Source: GCA-003244245 sp050700355
Lineage (GTDB): Bacteria; Actinomycetota; Actinomycetes; Mycobacteriales; Pseudonocardiaceae
Length of the DNA: 64,000 bases
Direction of reading: 5' to 3'
NCBI GenBank assembly: GCA_050700355.1
Contig: JBOHHE010000137.1
Span: forward strand, 22,717-86,716
The notes under the pieces are model-generated. The model was not told where the DNA came from. It worked only from the letters and a program-made list of their open reading frames with translations, and ran no database searches. Numbering within the stretch: the first letter of the stretch is position 1; the number at the start of each line of letters is the position of its first letter. This document shows, piece after piece, positions 43,451-52,839 of the stretch. A program made the position numbers and the translations under genes.

Positions 43451-44932
43451 GTGTCCCGATTCGTTGACCGTGTGGTGATCCACGTCGCTGCGGGCGATGG
43501 TGGTCATGGTTGCGCCTCGGTGCACCGGGAGAAGTTCAAACCACTGGGCGGTCCGGACGGTGGCAACGGTGGTCGCGGTGGCGACGTGGTGCTCGTGGTC
43601 GATCCCGGGGTACACACGTTGCTCGACTTTCACTACCGTTCCCAGGCCAGGGCCGCCGGGGGTAAGCAGGGGCAGGGCGGGAACCGTAATGGCGCGGCCG
43701 GCGGGGATCTCCTGCTGCGGGTGCCGGATGGCACGGTGGTGCTCACCCCGCAGGGGGATGTGCTGGCCGATCTGGTGGGAGCCGGAACCCGATTCATTGC
43801 GGCAGCGGGCGGGCGCGGCGGGTTGGGCAATGCCGCACTGGCCTCTACAACGCGCAAGGCACCCGGATTCGCTCTGCTCGGCGAGCCCGGCGAGGTCGGG
43901 GAGCTGGTGCTGGAGCTGAAGTCGGTGGCCGATATCGGGCTCATCGGATTCCCCTCAGCGGGTAAGTCCTCCTTGGTCTCGGTGCTGTCCTCGGCTCGGC
44001 CCAAGATCGCCGACTATCCGTTCACCACGCTGGTGCCCAATCTCGGGGTGGTCACGGCGGGGGAGACGGTGTTCACCATCGCGGATGTGCCCGGATTGAT
44101 TCCCGGGGCCAGCGAGGGCAAGGGACTCGGATTGGAGTTCCTGCGGCACATCGAACGGTGTGCGGTGCTGGTACACGTCGTGGATTGCGCGACGCTCGAG
44201 CCGGGACGGGACCCGCTGTCCGATGTGGACACCCTGGAGCGTGAGCTCGCTGCATACACTCCGGCGCTGGGTGGTGAGCTGGCGTCCCGCCCCCGGCTGG
44301 TGGTGCTCAATAAGATCGACGTTCCGGACGCGCGGGACCTGGCCGAGTTGGTGCGTCCGGAGCTCGAGGGCCGGGGACTGCCGGTGTTCGCCGTCTCGAC
44401 CGCGAGCACCGAGGGGCTTCGAGAGCTCACCTTCGCCCTCGGCGCGGCCGTGCGACAGCACCGAACCAGTAATCCGCCGTCGGAGCCCACCCGAGTAGTG
44501 CTCCGCCCCGCTGCGGTCGACGAGTCCGGTTTCGAGGTCCATGCCGACCCCGAGCAGGCCGAGGGATTCGTGGTGAGCGGCGAGCGTCCGCAGCGGTGGG
44601 TGCGGCAGACGAACTTCGGCAACACCGAGGCCGTCGGATACCTCGCCGACCGGTTGGCTCGGCTCGGCGTGGAGGACGCCCTGACCCGCGCGGGTGCGAG
44701 GCCGGGATCCGCGGTGACCATCGGCGGCGTCACCTTCGACTGGGAGCCCGCAACGCCTGCCGGGCCCGGCGCGGTCCGCCTGACCAGCCGGGGGACCGAC
44801 CCGCGGTTGGACAGCGACGATCGCATCAGTGCGGCGCAGCGCAAAGTCGCCCGGCGAATCCGGCGGGATCCCCATGCTGGTGATCTCGATGGCGACGATC
44901 TCCATGCTGACGGTGGGATGGCGCGGGAGTGA
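43451..44932 (+). CDS. obgE: Obg family GTPase
   Basis: 493 residues. Glycine-rich Obg fold (GGPDGGNGGRGGDVVLV), G domain with G1 GFPSAGKSSLV, G3 DVPGLIPGA and G4 NKID, and the actinobacterial OCT domain (about 390-460; FGNTEAVGYLADRLARLGVE). Involved in 50S assembly and growth control. GTG 43451 directly follows rpmA; stop overlaps proB by four bases. Confidence 0.96.
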   Translation: MSRFVDRVVIHVAAGDGGHGCASVHREKFKPLGGPDGGNGGRGGDVVLVVDPGVHTLLDFHYRSQARAAGGKQGQGGNRNGAAGGDLLLRVPDGTVVLTPQGDVLADLVGAGTRFIAAAGGRGGLGNAALASTTRKAPGFALLGEPGEVGELVLELKSVADIGLIGFPSAGKSSLVSVLSSARPKIADYPFTTLVPNLGVVTAGETVFTIADVPGLIPGASEGKGLGLEFLRHIERCAVLVHVVDCATLEPGRDPLSDVDTLERELAAYTPALGGELASRPRLVVLNKIDVPDARDLAELVRPELEGRGLPVFAVSTASTEGLRELTFALGAAVRQHRTSNPPSEPTRVVLRPAAVDESGFEVHADPEQAEGFVVSGERPQRWVRQTNFGNTEAVGYLADRLARLGVEDALTRAGARPGSAVTIGGVTFDWEPATPAGPGAVRLTSRGTDPRLDSDDRISAAQRKVARRIRRDPHAGDLDGDDLHADGGMARE

Positions 44933-46029
44933 GCTCGACCCGGTATCTCGTGGCGCAGGCGCGGCATCTGGTGGTCAAGGTCGGTTCTTCCTCGCTCACC
45001 ACCCAGGCCGGTGGGCTGGACCGGGCGCGGCTGGACAGCCTGGTCGACGCGCTCGCCGCCCGTGTCGCGGCAGGCACCCATCTGGTGCTGGTGTCCTCCG
45101 GGGCCATCGCCGCCGGGCTGGCACCGCTCGGGTTGCGTCGCAGGCCTCGTGACCTGGCCACCCTGCAGGCCGCCGCCAGCGTCGGGCAGTTGGCGTTGAC
45201 ACACGCGTATGCGGAATCGTGGGGACGTCATCGCCGAACTGTCGGTCAGGTGCTGTTGACCTGCGATGACGTGGTCCGGCGCGCGCACTACCGCAATGCC
45301 CAGCGCACCTTCGCCCGGCTCCGCGGCCTCGGGGTGGTACCGGTAGTCAACGAGAACGACACGGTGGCCACCGAGGAGATCAGGTTCGGGGACAACGACC
45401 GGCTGGCCGCCCTGGTAGCGCACCTGGTCGGGGCCGACGCTCTGGTGCTGCTCTCCGACGTCGGCGGGCTGTACGACGGTGATCCACGCCAGGGCCCATC
45501 CTGCTTCGTTCCCGAGGTGCTCGGACCCCAGGATCTGGACCGAGTGCGGGCGGGCGACGGTGGCGCTTTGGGCATCGGCGGAATGGCCTCCAAGCTCGAC
45601 GCCGCGACCATGGCTTCGCAGGCCGGGGTTCCCGTACTGCTGGCCGATGCGGCGCAGGTGGGGCGAGCATTGGGGGCGGCCGACGTCGGCACGGCGTTCG
45701 CTCCCACCGGGACGCGACTATCCGCTCGGCGGTTCTGGCTCCGGCACGCGGCGGGAGCAGCCGGTCGACTGCGGCTCGACGACGGCGCGGTGGCCGCGGT
45801 GCTGGGCCGCAGACGTTCGCTGCTCGCTGCGGGCATCACCGGGATCGAAGGTGATTTCGAGGCGGGCGACGTCGTGGAGCTCCTCGATCCCCAGGGCACA
45901 GTCGTCGCTCGCGGCATGGTCGGCTTCGACGCCGGAGAACTGCCCGCCCTGATCGGCCACTCCACCCGAGACCTCCCCCCCGAGTTCCGCCGCGAAGTAA
46001 TCCACGCCGACGATCTGGTCCCCCTCTAA
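44929..46029 (+). CDS. proB: Glutamate 5-kinase
   Basis: 366 residues; first step of proline synthesis. Amino-acid kinase domain (VVKVGSSSLTTQAGGLD, VSSGAIAAG, NENDTVATEEIRFGDND, GIGGMASKLDAA) followed by a C-terminal PUA domain (about 275-360). GTG 44929 overlaps the obg stop (GTGA). Confidence 0.97.
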   Translation: MSSTRYLVAQARHLVVKVGSSSLTTQAGGLDRARLDSLVDALAARVAAGTHLVLVSSGAIAAGLAPLGLRRRPRDLATLQAAASVGQLALTHAYAESWGRHRRTVGQVLLTCDDVVRRAHYRNAQRTFARLRGLGVVPVVNENDTVATEEIRFGDNDRLAALVAHLVGADALVLLSDVGGLYDGDPRQGPSCFVPEVLGPQDLDRVRAGDGGALGIGGMASKLDAATMASQAGVPVLLADAAQVGRALGAADVGTAFAPTGTRLSARRFWLRHAAGAAGRLRLDDGAVAAVLGRRRSLLAAGITGIEGDFEAGDVVELLDPQGTVVARGMVGFDAGELPALIGHSTRDLPPEFRREVIHADDLVPL

Positions 46030-46033
46030 CCCA

Positions 46034-46086
46034 CGGCGTGTCCGTCTCTAATGCACGGTGTGTCCGTCTCTGATGCCCGGTGTGTC
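46034..46086. repeat. 22-base tandem repeat between proB and folP
   Basis: Unit CGGYGTGTCCGTCTCTRATGCM occurs at 46034-46055 and 46056-46077, with a partial third copy (CGGTGTGTC) from 46078. It spans the folP stop codon, so the last residues of FolP are encoded by it. The period is not a multiple of three. Confidence 0.7.
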
Positions 46087-47001
46087 GTGCGTTGGGGACG
46101 TTAAGCGCGGCTCGCGGCGGAGATGTTCGGGGAGGTGGAGTTCAGCGGGTACGTCGATCTCGCCCCGCAAGGCTCGCCGGACAGCGAGGAAATCGACCAC
46201 GTCGGCCACGTCATGGACCCGCACGATGGCGGCTCCGGCATCCACGCCCTCACCCAGCGCCGCCAGTGTGCCCGCCAGGCGTTGTCTCGGTCTCCGATTG
46301 GTGAGGGCGCCGATGAAATCCTTGCGGGACACGGCGAGCAGGATGGGCCGGGACTGCGCTGCCAGCATCGGCAATGAGCGTAGGACGGCGACCGTCTGTG
46401 CCGGGGTCTTGGCGAAGTCGGGCCCCGGATCGAGCACGAGCTGCTCCGGCCGGACCCCTCGATCCAGCGCCGTTGCGACGCGCTCGGTCAGGAACTCGAC
46501 CACATCCTCGACGACGTCGTCGTAGGCCGGGAAGCCCTTGACCTTGGGGGCGGCCCGGGTGTGCATCACCACCAGCCCAGCGCCGTGCGCGGCGCAGAGG
46601 TCGGCGAGAGTCGGGTCCGCGAGGCCGCTGACGTCGTTGATCATGAGGGCGCCGGCGTCGAGAACAGCGGCCGCCACCGGAGGTTTCCAGGTGTCGACCG
46701 AGACCAGCTTTCCGGCCGCGGTCAGCTCACGTACCAGGGGGAGGACCCGCCGGAGCTCCTGGTCGGGGGTCAGGGCCGCCTGGTTGGTCACACCCGATTC
46801 GCCGCCCACGTCGAGGAGATCGGCGCCGTCGTCGAGGAGTTTGCCGGCCAGCGCCAGTTGGCGGTCGACTGTGGCAACCTCGTTCCCATCGGAAAAAGAC
46901 TCGGGGCTGGTATTGACGACGCCCATCACGAGTGGTTCGCCAGGGGTGATCCGCAGCGTGGTATCCCGCAGGACGAGGATGAAGGCTTCCGATGGCGGAA
47001 T
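46048..47001 (-). CDS. folP: Dihydropteroate synthase (FolP-type)
   Basis: About 317 residues. TIM-barrel enzyme joining p-aminobenzoate to a pterin. MGVVNTSPESFSDGN, DVGGESG, NDVSGLADPT, LDPGPDFAKTP and SRKDFIGAL cover the DHPS motifs; GPDF replaces the usual GIGF, so it may be a FolP2-like variant. No ATG, GTG or TTG lies in frame near the family start. ATT at 47001 sits 8 bases after GGGGAGGG and gives the expected N-terminus, so ATT is proposed. Further upstream the frame would overlap the divergent proA gene. Confidence 0.82.
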   Translation of the reverse strand: MPPSEAFILVLRDTTLRITPGEPLVMGVVNTSPESFSDGNEVATVDRQLALAGKLLDDGADLLDVGGESGVTNQAALTPDQELRRVLPLVRELTAAGKLVSVDTWKPPVAAAVLDAGALMINDVSGLADPTLADLCAAHGAGLVVMHTRAAPKVKGFPAYDDVVEDVVEFLTERVATALDRGVRPEQLVLDPGPDFAKTPAQTVAVLRSLPMLAAQSRPILLAVSRKDFIGALTNRRPRQRLAGTLAALGEGVDAGAAIVRVHDVADVVDFLAVRRALRGEIDVPAELHLPEHLRREPRLTSPTHDTPGIRDGHTVH

Positions 47002-47121
47002 CTGTGGTCCCTCCCCTCGAGGTGTCGGTGCCCGAACGCGTCGGTGTGGCCGGAGGATGATGACACGGGCGGGGTGGGCTCCATCGTTCTGCCCTGATGT
47101 GTCCCCGTAGGCTGCGGGGTC

Positions 47122-48381
47122 GTGCAGTTGCGAACGAATTCCGACACTGCGGCCGACGTTGTCACCGGCTGCGCACGGCGGGCACAACGGGCCGCGCCCG
47201 CGCTCGCCGGGGCGCCCGACGAGGTGATCGACGCCGCGTTGCACGCCATGGCTCAGCGGCTGAGCGCGTCCGCCGCCGTGGTACTCACCGCGAACGGTGC
47301 GGACATCGCCGCAGCCGAGCAGTCCGGGATGACCCAGGCGCTGGTCGACCGGCTGCGCCTGAGTGAAGCACGGCTGGCCGAGATGGCCGACCAGCTCGCC
47401 GTGCTCGCCCAGGCCCCGTTCATGCCGCGAGACCGGATCCTGGAAGACCGCCCGGACGGGCTACGGTTGATCGAACGACGCCGTCCGGTCGGCGTGGTGG
47501 GGGCTACCTTCGAGGCCCGGCCCAATGTCACCGTCGACGTCGCCTCGCAGTTGGTGAAGTCCCGCAATGCCGGGGTGCTGCGGACCGGATCGGCGGCGCT
47601 GCGCTCCGCGCTGGCGCTGTGCGAGCAGGTCATCGCGCCTGCATTGGCCGATGCCGGGCTGGATCCGGATGCGGTGCAGTTGTTGCCCGACCCACGCCGA
47701 GACAGCGCCGTCGCTCTTATGCAACAGCCTGAGCTGATCCCGTTGGTCATCGTGCGGGGCAGTGGTGATACGACCAGGGCGCTGGCGACCGAGGGCGCCC
47801 GCCACGGGGTACGGGTGCTGGCCCATGCCGACGGGGGCGGGGTGCTCTACATCGACGATGCCGCCGACCCCGCGCTGGCTGTCGAGCTGTTGGTGGCAGG
47901 CCTGGACCGGCTGGGCGTCTGCAATCGGGTGAACCTGTTGCTGGTTGCGAACGGCACTCCGGAGCAGTTGTACGACGAGCTGCTCGACGCCGCCCGCGAC
48001 CGGGGCATCGCGCTGTCGCTCCCGCCGCACGATCACCCGCTCGGGCACGAGTGGGCACTGGACACCGGTCGCGAGACGACGTTGACGCTGAGCCGGGTCA
48101 CCGGTCCGCTGGAGGCCGCCCACGTCGCGAATCGGGAGACTTCCGGGCTCGCTGCCACGATCGTCACTCGCAACGAGGCGGCCGCGTACATGTTCCTGGA
48201 CAACTACACCGGAACCGGCGCGTTCTGGAATGCCAGTACCCGCCTACTCGACGGTTTCAAGTTGCGGCGGGTTCCCGAGACCGGGATCAACGTCGACCGG
48301 GTACCCGGTCCCCGAGGCCCGGTCACCTTCCAGGATCTGTACCTGCGCCAGTTTGTGATCGTCCCGTCCCCCGTTGCCTAG
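47122..48381 (+). CDS. proA: Gamma-glutamyl phosphate reductase
   Basis: 419 residues; second step of proline synthesis, reducing glutamyl-5-phosphate with NADPH. ALDH fold with RRPVGVVGATFEARPNVTVD, and the catalytic Cys in DRLGVCNRVNLLLV; ETSGLAATIVTRN and FWNASTRLLDG follow. GTG 47122. Divergent from folP, and separated from proB by it. Confidence 0.95.
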   Translation: MQLRTNSDTAADVVTGCARRAQRAAPALAGAPDEVIDAALHAMAQRLSASAAVVLTANGADIAAAEQSGMTQALVDRLRLSEARLAEMADQLAVLAQAPFMPRDRILEDRPDGLRLIERRRPVGVVGATFEARPNVTVDVASQLVKSRNAGVLRTGSAALRSALALCEQVIAPALADAGLDPDAVQLLPDPRRDSAVALMQQPELIPLVIVRGSGDTTRALATEGARHGVRVLAHADGGGVLYIDDAADPALAVELLVAGLDRLGVCNRVNLLLVANGTPEQLYDELLDAARDRGIALSLPPHDHPLGHEWALDTGRETTLTLSRVTGPLEAAHVANRETSGLAATIVTRNEAAAYMFLDNYTGTGAFWNASTRLLDGFKLRRVPETGINVDRVPGPRGPVTFQDLYLRQFVIVPSPVA

Positions 48382-48390
48382 GTTGCGTCC

Positions 48391-48981
48391 ATGTCCGGCC
48401 GAAGACTCGGGGTGATGGGCGGGACCTTCGACCCGATTCATCACGGCCATCTCGTCGCCGCGAGTGAGGTGCAGGCCCGCTTCGGGCTGGACGAGGTCGT
48501 CTTCGTGCCCACTGGGATTCCGTGGCAGAAGGGTCAGCGCGAGATCAGCCCGGCCGAGGATCGTTACCTCATGACCGTTATCGCGACAGCCGTCCACCCA
48601 CGGTTCACGACCAGCCGGGTGGACATCGACCGCGAGGGTCCCACCTTCACCGTCGAGACCCTTACCGATCTGCGTGTTCAATATCCGGACGACGAGATGT
48701 TCTTCATCACCGGTGCCGACGCGCTGGGGCAGATCCTGTCCTGGAAGCGGGTCGGTGAGGTGCTCGACCTGGCCCATTTGGTCGGGGTGACCCGCCCAGG
48801 GTTCCAGCTGGTCGACAAACACCTGCCCTCCGGTGCGGTCAGCCTGGTCGAAGTACCCGCCATGGCGATCTCCTCGACGGACTGCCGGAAGCGCGTCGCT
48901 ACCGACCTGCCGGTCTGGTACCTGGTACCCGAGGGCGTGGTGACGTACATCAGCAAGCGTGGTCTGTATCGAGCGGCATAG
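48391..48981 (+). CDS. nadD: Nicotinate-nucleotide adenylyltransferase
   Basis: 196 residues; makes deamido-NAD from nicotinate mononucleotide. GVMGGTFDPIHHGHLVAA is the nucleotidyl-transferase HxGH motif; AISSTDCRKRV carries the ISSTxxR motif. ATG 48391, nine bases after proA. Confidence 0.97.
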   Translation: MSGRRLGVMGGTFDPIHHGHLVAASEVQARFGLDEVVFVPTGIPWQKGQREISPAEDRYLMTVIATAVHPRFTTSRVDIDREGPTFTVETLTDLRVQYPDDEMFFITGADALGQILSWKRVGEVLDLAHLVGVTRPGFQLVDKHLPSGAVSLVEVPAMAISSTDCRKRVATDLPVWYLVPEGVVTYISKRGLYRAA

Positions 48982-49086
48982 GCCCGGGAAGCGGTGACGC
49001 TGCGACGCCATTAGCTCGAAGAGCTGAGGCGGTACAATTCGGTCGGTGGCTGCGAACGGGTTCACGCCAACGGGTAGGCGGTAACG

Positions 49087-50496
49087 GTGGTCGCGGCACG
49101 GTGGGCGGGGTTGTTCACAGCGCCTGCGCACGCCGCGGATCCGCAACCGATGCGCCGGCGCCGGATCGTCGCGCTCGCGGTGGTGGGGGCCTGCGCCATC
49201 GCCTTCGTTGTCGGTCTGATCGCGTTGATGCTGATGAAGTCGCCAGAGCAACAGCTCGCCGACTCCTCCGCCCCGCCCGCTTCGGTGATCACCGCCCCGG
49301 TCGAGCTGAAGATTGTGACCAGCACTGTCGTAACCCGCGGCCGGGTCACCGCCTCCTCGGTACTCGAGGTGACACCCACCAGTGCGCTGGGCGCCTCCGT
49401 GCTGGTGGTGACCGAAGTGCGGACGCGGGCCGGGGATGAGGTGGCACCTGGGCAGGTTCTGCTGGCGGTGTCGGGACGGCCGTTGATCGCATTGCCGGGA
49501 GCGGTTCCGGCTTACCGTGACCTGAAACCGGGTGATTCCGGTGCTGACGTCGTGCAGTTGCAGGCGGCGCTCACCAGTCTGGGCTACGCCACTGGCGAGG
49601 ACGCATCCGGCGTGTTCGGCTCGGGGACGAAGGCAGCGGTTCAGCGACTCTACGAAGCCCTGGGATACCAAGTGCCGAACACCGATGGCCTCGGTGGTCG
49701 CGACGACGGAGCTGCTTTGAACACAGCCCGCGCCGCAGAGAAGGCTGCTGAGGGGGACGTCACCGCGATGAAACGTCGGATCGTGGCCGGACAGACCGCC
49801 GGGCCAGGCGAGGAACCCCTGGGCGACCAACTGGCTCGTCTCGAGCGGCGGCTCGCCGAGCTGATCCAGGACCGCATCGAGCTCACCGACCGCACCGGCC
49901 CGATGCTTCCGCTGAATGAGGTCGTGTTCGTACCGGCCTTTCCGGCCAGGGTGGCGGCCTTCCCGGCGCGGGTCGGGAATCCGGTGACGGCTCCATTGAT
50001 CACGCTCTCAGCCGGTCGGCTGGAGGCGCCGGTGCGGCTGCAGCCGGACCAGGCGGCGCTGGTGCGACCGGGGATGCCGGCCACCCTGATCTCCGAGCAG
50101 TTAGGCCAGCAGGCTTCCGGGGTGATGGCGAGTGTCGGCGAGGTGACCGTGGACGCACCCGCCCCTGGCACCGCAGCGCCGGGTGGCGGGGCGCCGGGCG
50201 CTGCCTACCACCCGGCCACGGTGACCCCCCAGGAGCCGCTGCCTGCGCACTGGTCCGGCTACGACGTGCAGGTGTCCATCACCGCGGCCCGCACCGAGCA
50301 GCCCGTACTGGTGGTGCCGTTGTCGGCGATCTCCGCCGACGCGGATGGCCGCACCACGGTGGTCGTTGTGGGCGATGCCGGACGGCTGACGCGGCGTGAA
50401 GTGCGAGCTGGGGTGTCCGGGAATGGTTTCGTGCAGGTCGAGCCTCTGGACGGGCTTCTTGCCGAGGGTGCACGCGTGGTGGTGGGTACGGGTTGA
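49087..50496 (+). CDS. Efflux periplasmic-adaptor-like protein with peptidoglycan-binding domain
   Basis: 469 residues. Membrane anchor at about 20-45 (IVALAVVGACAIAFVVGLIAL), HlyD/MacA-like barrel-sandwich halves on both sides of an inserted PG-binding domain (LKPGDSGADVVQLQAALTSL, about 142-195) and a helical hairpin. It is the adaptor of a MacAB-type exporter with the two next genes; the stop overlaps the ATPase start. Such adaptors with a PG-binding insert are common in Gram-positive actinobacteria. Confidence 0.85.
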   Translation: MVAARWAGLFTAPAHAADPQPMRRRRIVALAVVGACAIAFVVGLIALMLMKSPEQQLADSSAPPASVITAPVELKIVTSTVVTRGRVTASSVLEVTPTSALGASVLVVTEVRTRAGDEVAPGQVLLAVSGRPLIALPGAVPAYRDLKPGDSGADVVQLQAALTSLGYATGEDASGVFGSGTKAAVQRLYEALGYQVPNTDGLGGRDDGAALNTARAAEKAAEGDVTAMKRRIVAGQTAGPGEEPLGDQLARLERRLAELIQDRIELTDRTGPMLPLNEVVFVPAFPARVAAFPARVGNPVTAPLITLSAGRLEAPVRLQPDQAALVRPGMPATLISEQLGQQASGVMASVGEVTVDAPAPGTAAPGGGAPGAAYHPATVTPQEPLPAHWSGYDVQVSITAARTEQPVLVVPLSAISADADGRTTVVVVGDAGRLTRREVRAGVSGNGFVQVEPLDGLLAEGARVVVGTG

Positions 50497-51161
50497 CGCC
50501 GGTGATCCGGTTGGTGGGTGCCGGGTTGACCTATCCAGGCCCACCGCCCGTACCGGCGCTCAAACCAGTCGACCTGATGGTCCAACGTGGCGAGTACCTG
50601 ACCGTGATCGGTCCTTCGGGGTCAGGTAAATCGACTTTTCTCAATGTGGTGGGACTTCTGGATCGGCCTACCGAAGGTGTTGTCGAGCTGGATGGAATCG
50701 ACGTGGGCCAGCTGGACGAAGCGCACCGCGCGGCGATTCGCTGCCAGCGGATCGGCCTCGTATTTCAGGAATACCATCTGCTTTCGTACCGCACGGCGGT
50801 GGAGAACGTCGCAATGGGGCAACTTTACGCGGCGGTACCGAAAAAACGACGGCTGGCAGCGGCCCGGGACGCTCTCGACTGGGTCGGGCTCACCTATCGC
50901 CGTCACGCGTTACCGACGACGCTGTCCGGTGGTGAGCGGCAGCGGGTGGCGATCGCCAGGGCGCTGGTCCACCAGCCCAGCCTGTTGTTATGTGACGAGC
51001 TGACCGGAAACCTCGACTCGACATCCGCTTGGGAGGTGCTGGTGCTGCTGGACGAGCTGCACGCCGCCGGCCTCACCCTGGTGGTCGGCACCCATGACGC
51101 AGGCGTCGCGGCGCGTGGTCAACGAATGATCATGATCCACGACGGGATGCTCTATGCGTGA
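50493..51161 (+). CDS. ABC transporter ATPase (MacB/LolD-like)
   Basis: 222 residues; Walker A GPSGSGKSTFLNV, signature LSGGERQRVAIAR, Walker B LLLCDELTGNLD. The D-loop and H-loop are conserved; Walker B has C-D-E-L. TTG 50493 overlaps the adaptor stop; GTG 50502 is an alternative. Overlaps the permease by 8 bases. Confidence 0.92.
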   Translation: MTPVIRLVGAGLTYPGPPPVPALKPVDLMVQRGEYLTVIGPSGSGKSTFLNVVGLLDRPTEGVVELDGIDVGQLDEAHRAAIRCQRIGLVFQEYHLLSYRTAVENVAMGQLYAAVPKKRRLAAARDALDWVGLTYRRHALPTTLSGGERQRVAIARALVHQPSLLLCDELTGNLDSTSAWEVLVLLDELHAAGLTLVVGTHDAGVAARGQRMIMIHDGMLYA

Positions 51162-52362
51162 GCGTTCCCGACTTCTCGCCAGTGATCTCCTCGGCGAGGC
51201 ATCGGCCGCATTGCTGCAGCGCCCTGGCCGGTCGCTGCTGGCTGTGCTCGGTATCGCACTGGGAATCGGGACGTTCGTCGCGACCCTCGGGCTGACCGTG
51301 ACCGCAGCTGGGCAGCTTGACCCACGGTTCACCCTGTTGACCGCAACCGAGGTGATCGTGCAGGACATCGGGGGAGCGAATCCACTCGATACCACGATGT
51401 CCTTCCCCCCCGACGCGGCCAGCCGCGTCGGCAGACTGAACGGGGTGGTGCATGCCGGCGTGCACTGGGTGATACCGCTGCAGAATCCGACTATCAGCGC
51501 AACACCTGGTCTCGTCCGGGGAAGTGACGGTCTTGGCTTCCTCGCGGCCGAGCCGTCCGCGCTGCTGGCGATGCGCCCTATCCTGCGCAGTGGCCGGCTC
51601 CACGACTGGTTCCATACCGGACGGTCGGAGCGGGTCGCGGTGTTGGGTGCGGCCGCCGCGGCACGGCTGGGCATCACCGGCCTCGACGCGAACCCGGCGG
51701 TATTCGTCAACGACACGCCGTACACCGTGCTGGGCATCATCGGTGATGTACAGCGCCGGCCGGAGGTGCTCCGGTCGGTGGTCATACCCACCACCACGGC
51801 GCTGGCCGCCTATGGTGAACCCACCGATCCGCGGGCCGAAATGCTGATCGAGACTCAGGTCGGCGCCGCCGAACTTGTCGCGTCCCAGGTGGCCGTAGCC
51901 CTTCGTCCGGACGCTCCCGACCGGTTCCAGGTCCTGGCTCCGCCGGATCCGCCGGCCCAGCCCAGCAACATCAGCTCCGTCGTCAGTGTGCTGTTTCTGC
52001 TGTTCGCCGCCCTTTCGCTCATCATCGGTGCGTTGGGTATCGCCAGCACAGGCCTCATCGCAATGTTGGAAAGAACCACCGAAATAGGTCTTCGCCGGTC
52101 TCTCGGAGCCCGGCCCGTGCACATCGCCGCACAGTTCCTCACCGAATCCAGCGCGCTCGGTCTCCTCGGTGGCCTGCTGGGTGGCAGTGGGGCGGCAAGT
52201 GTGGTCGTCATCACCGCATTGGCTAGAGAATGGACAGCCGTCCTCACACCATGGACAGTCGCGTTCGCTCCGCCGATCGGTGCCTTAGTGGGTCTCCTCG
52301 CCGGCCTCTACCCCGCGCTGCGGGCCGCCCGGATCGAGCCGGCCGACGCACTGCGACGATGA
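51154..52362 (+). CDS. ABC transporter permease (FtsX/MacB-like)
   Basis: 402 residues with the MacB layout: one membrane helix near residues 25-50 (LLAVLGIALGIGTFVATLGL), a large extracytoplasmic domain, and three C-terminal helices with ALSLIIGALGIAST and TEIGLRRSLGARPVHIAAQF. Substrate unknown. ATG 51154. Confidence 0.9.
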   Translation: MRERSRLLASDLLGEASAALLQRPGRSLLAVLGIALGIGTFVATLGLTVTAAGQLDPRFTLLTATEVIVQDIGGANPLDTTMSFPPDAASRVGRLNGVVHAGVHWVIPLQNPTISATPGLVRGSDGLGFLAAEPSALLAMRPILRSGRLHDWFHTGRSERVAVLGAAAAARLGITGLDANPAVFVNDTPYTVLGIIGDVQRRPEVLRSVVIPTTTALAAYGEPTDPRAEMLIETQVGAAELVASQVAVALRPDAPDRFQVLAPPDPPAQPSNISSVVSVLFLLFAALSLIIGALGIASTGLIAMLERTTEIGLRRSLGARPVHIAAQFLTESSALGLLGGLLGGSGAASVVVITALAREWTAVLTPWTVAFAPPIGALVGLLAGLYPALRAARIEPADALRR

Positions 52363-52452
52363 AGTCGGGACCGCCGCCGGTGATCGTGCCGTACCCGTAC
52401 GCTCATCGGGGAGCCGGATGTGGACCGCCGGACCGGGGTAGTAAGGAGTGAC

Positions 52453-52839
52453 GTGTCAGCCACTGACCACGCGCGGGAACTGGCGTTGACCGCGGCGAAC
52501 GCCGCAGCAGGCAAGAAGGCACGCGACATCATGCTGCTCGACGTGTCCGACCAGCTGGTGATCACGGACTGTTTCGTGATCGCCTCGGCGCCCAACGAGC
52601 GGCAGGTGCAGGCCATCGTCGATGCCGTCGAGGAGCAGATGGCTGCGGCCGGGAGTAAGCCGGTGCGCCGGGAGGGCGCCCGCGAGGGTCGCTGGGTGCT
52701 GCTGGACTTCGTCGATGTCGTAGTGCACGTGCAGCATGTCGAGGAGCGTTCCTTCTACGGCTTGGAGCGGTTGTGGAAGGACTGTCCGACGATCCCGTTC
52801 GAGGCCGCTCCCGCAGGTCCGGAGGACGAATCGACGTGA
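52453..52839 (+). CDS. rsfS: Ribosomal silencing factor RsfS
   Basis: 128 residues. Binds L14 and blocks subunit joining. DQLVITDCFVIASAPNERQV, REGAREGRWVLLDFVDVVVH and YGLERLWKDC are diagnostic. GTG 52453 follows AAGGAG. Overlaps the next gene by four bases. Confidence 0.95.
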   Translation: MSATDHARELALTAANAAAGKKARDIMLLDVSDQLVITDCFVIASAPNERQVQAIVDAVEEQMAAAGSKPVRREGAREGRWVLLDFVDVVVHVQHVEERSFYGLERLWKDCPTIPFEAAPAGPEDEST

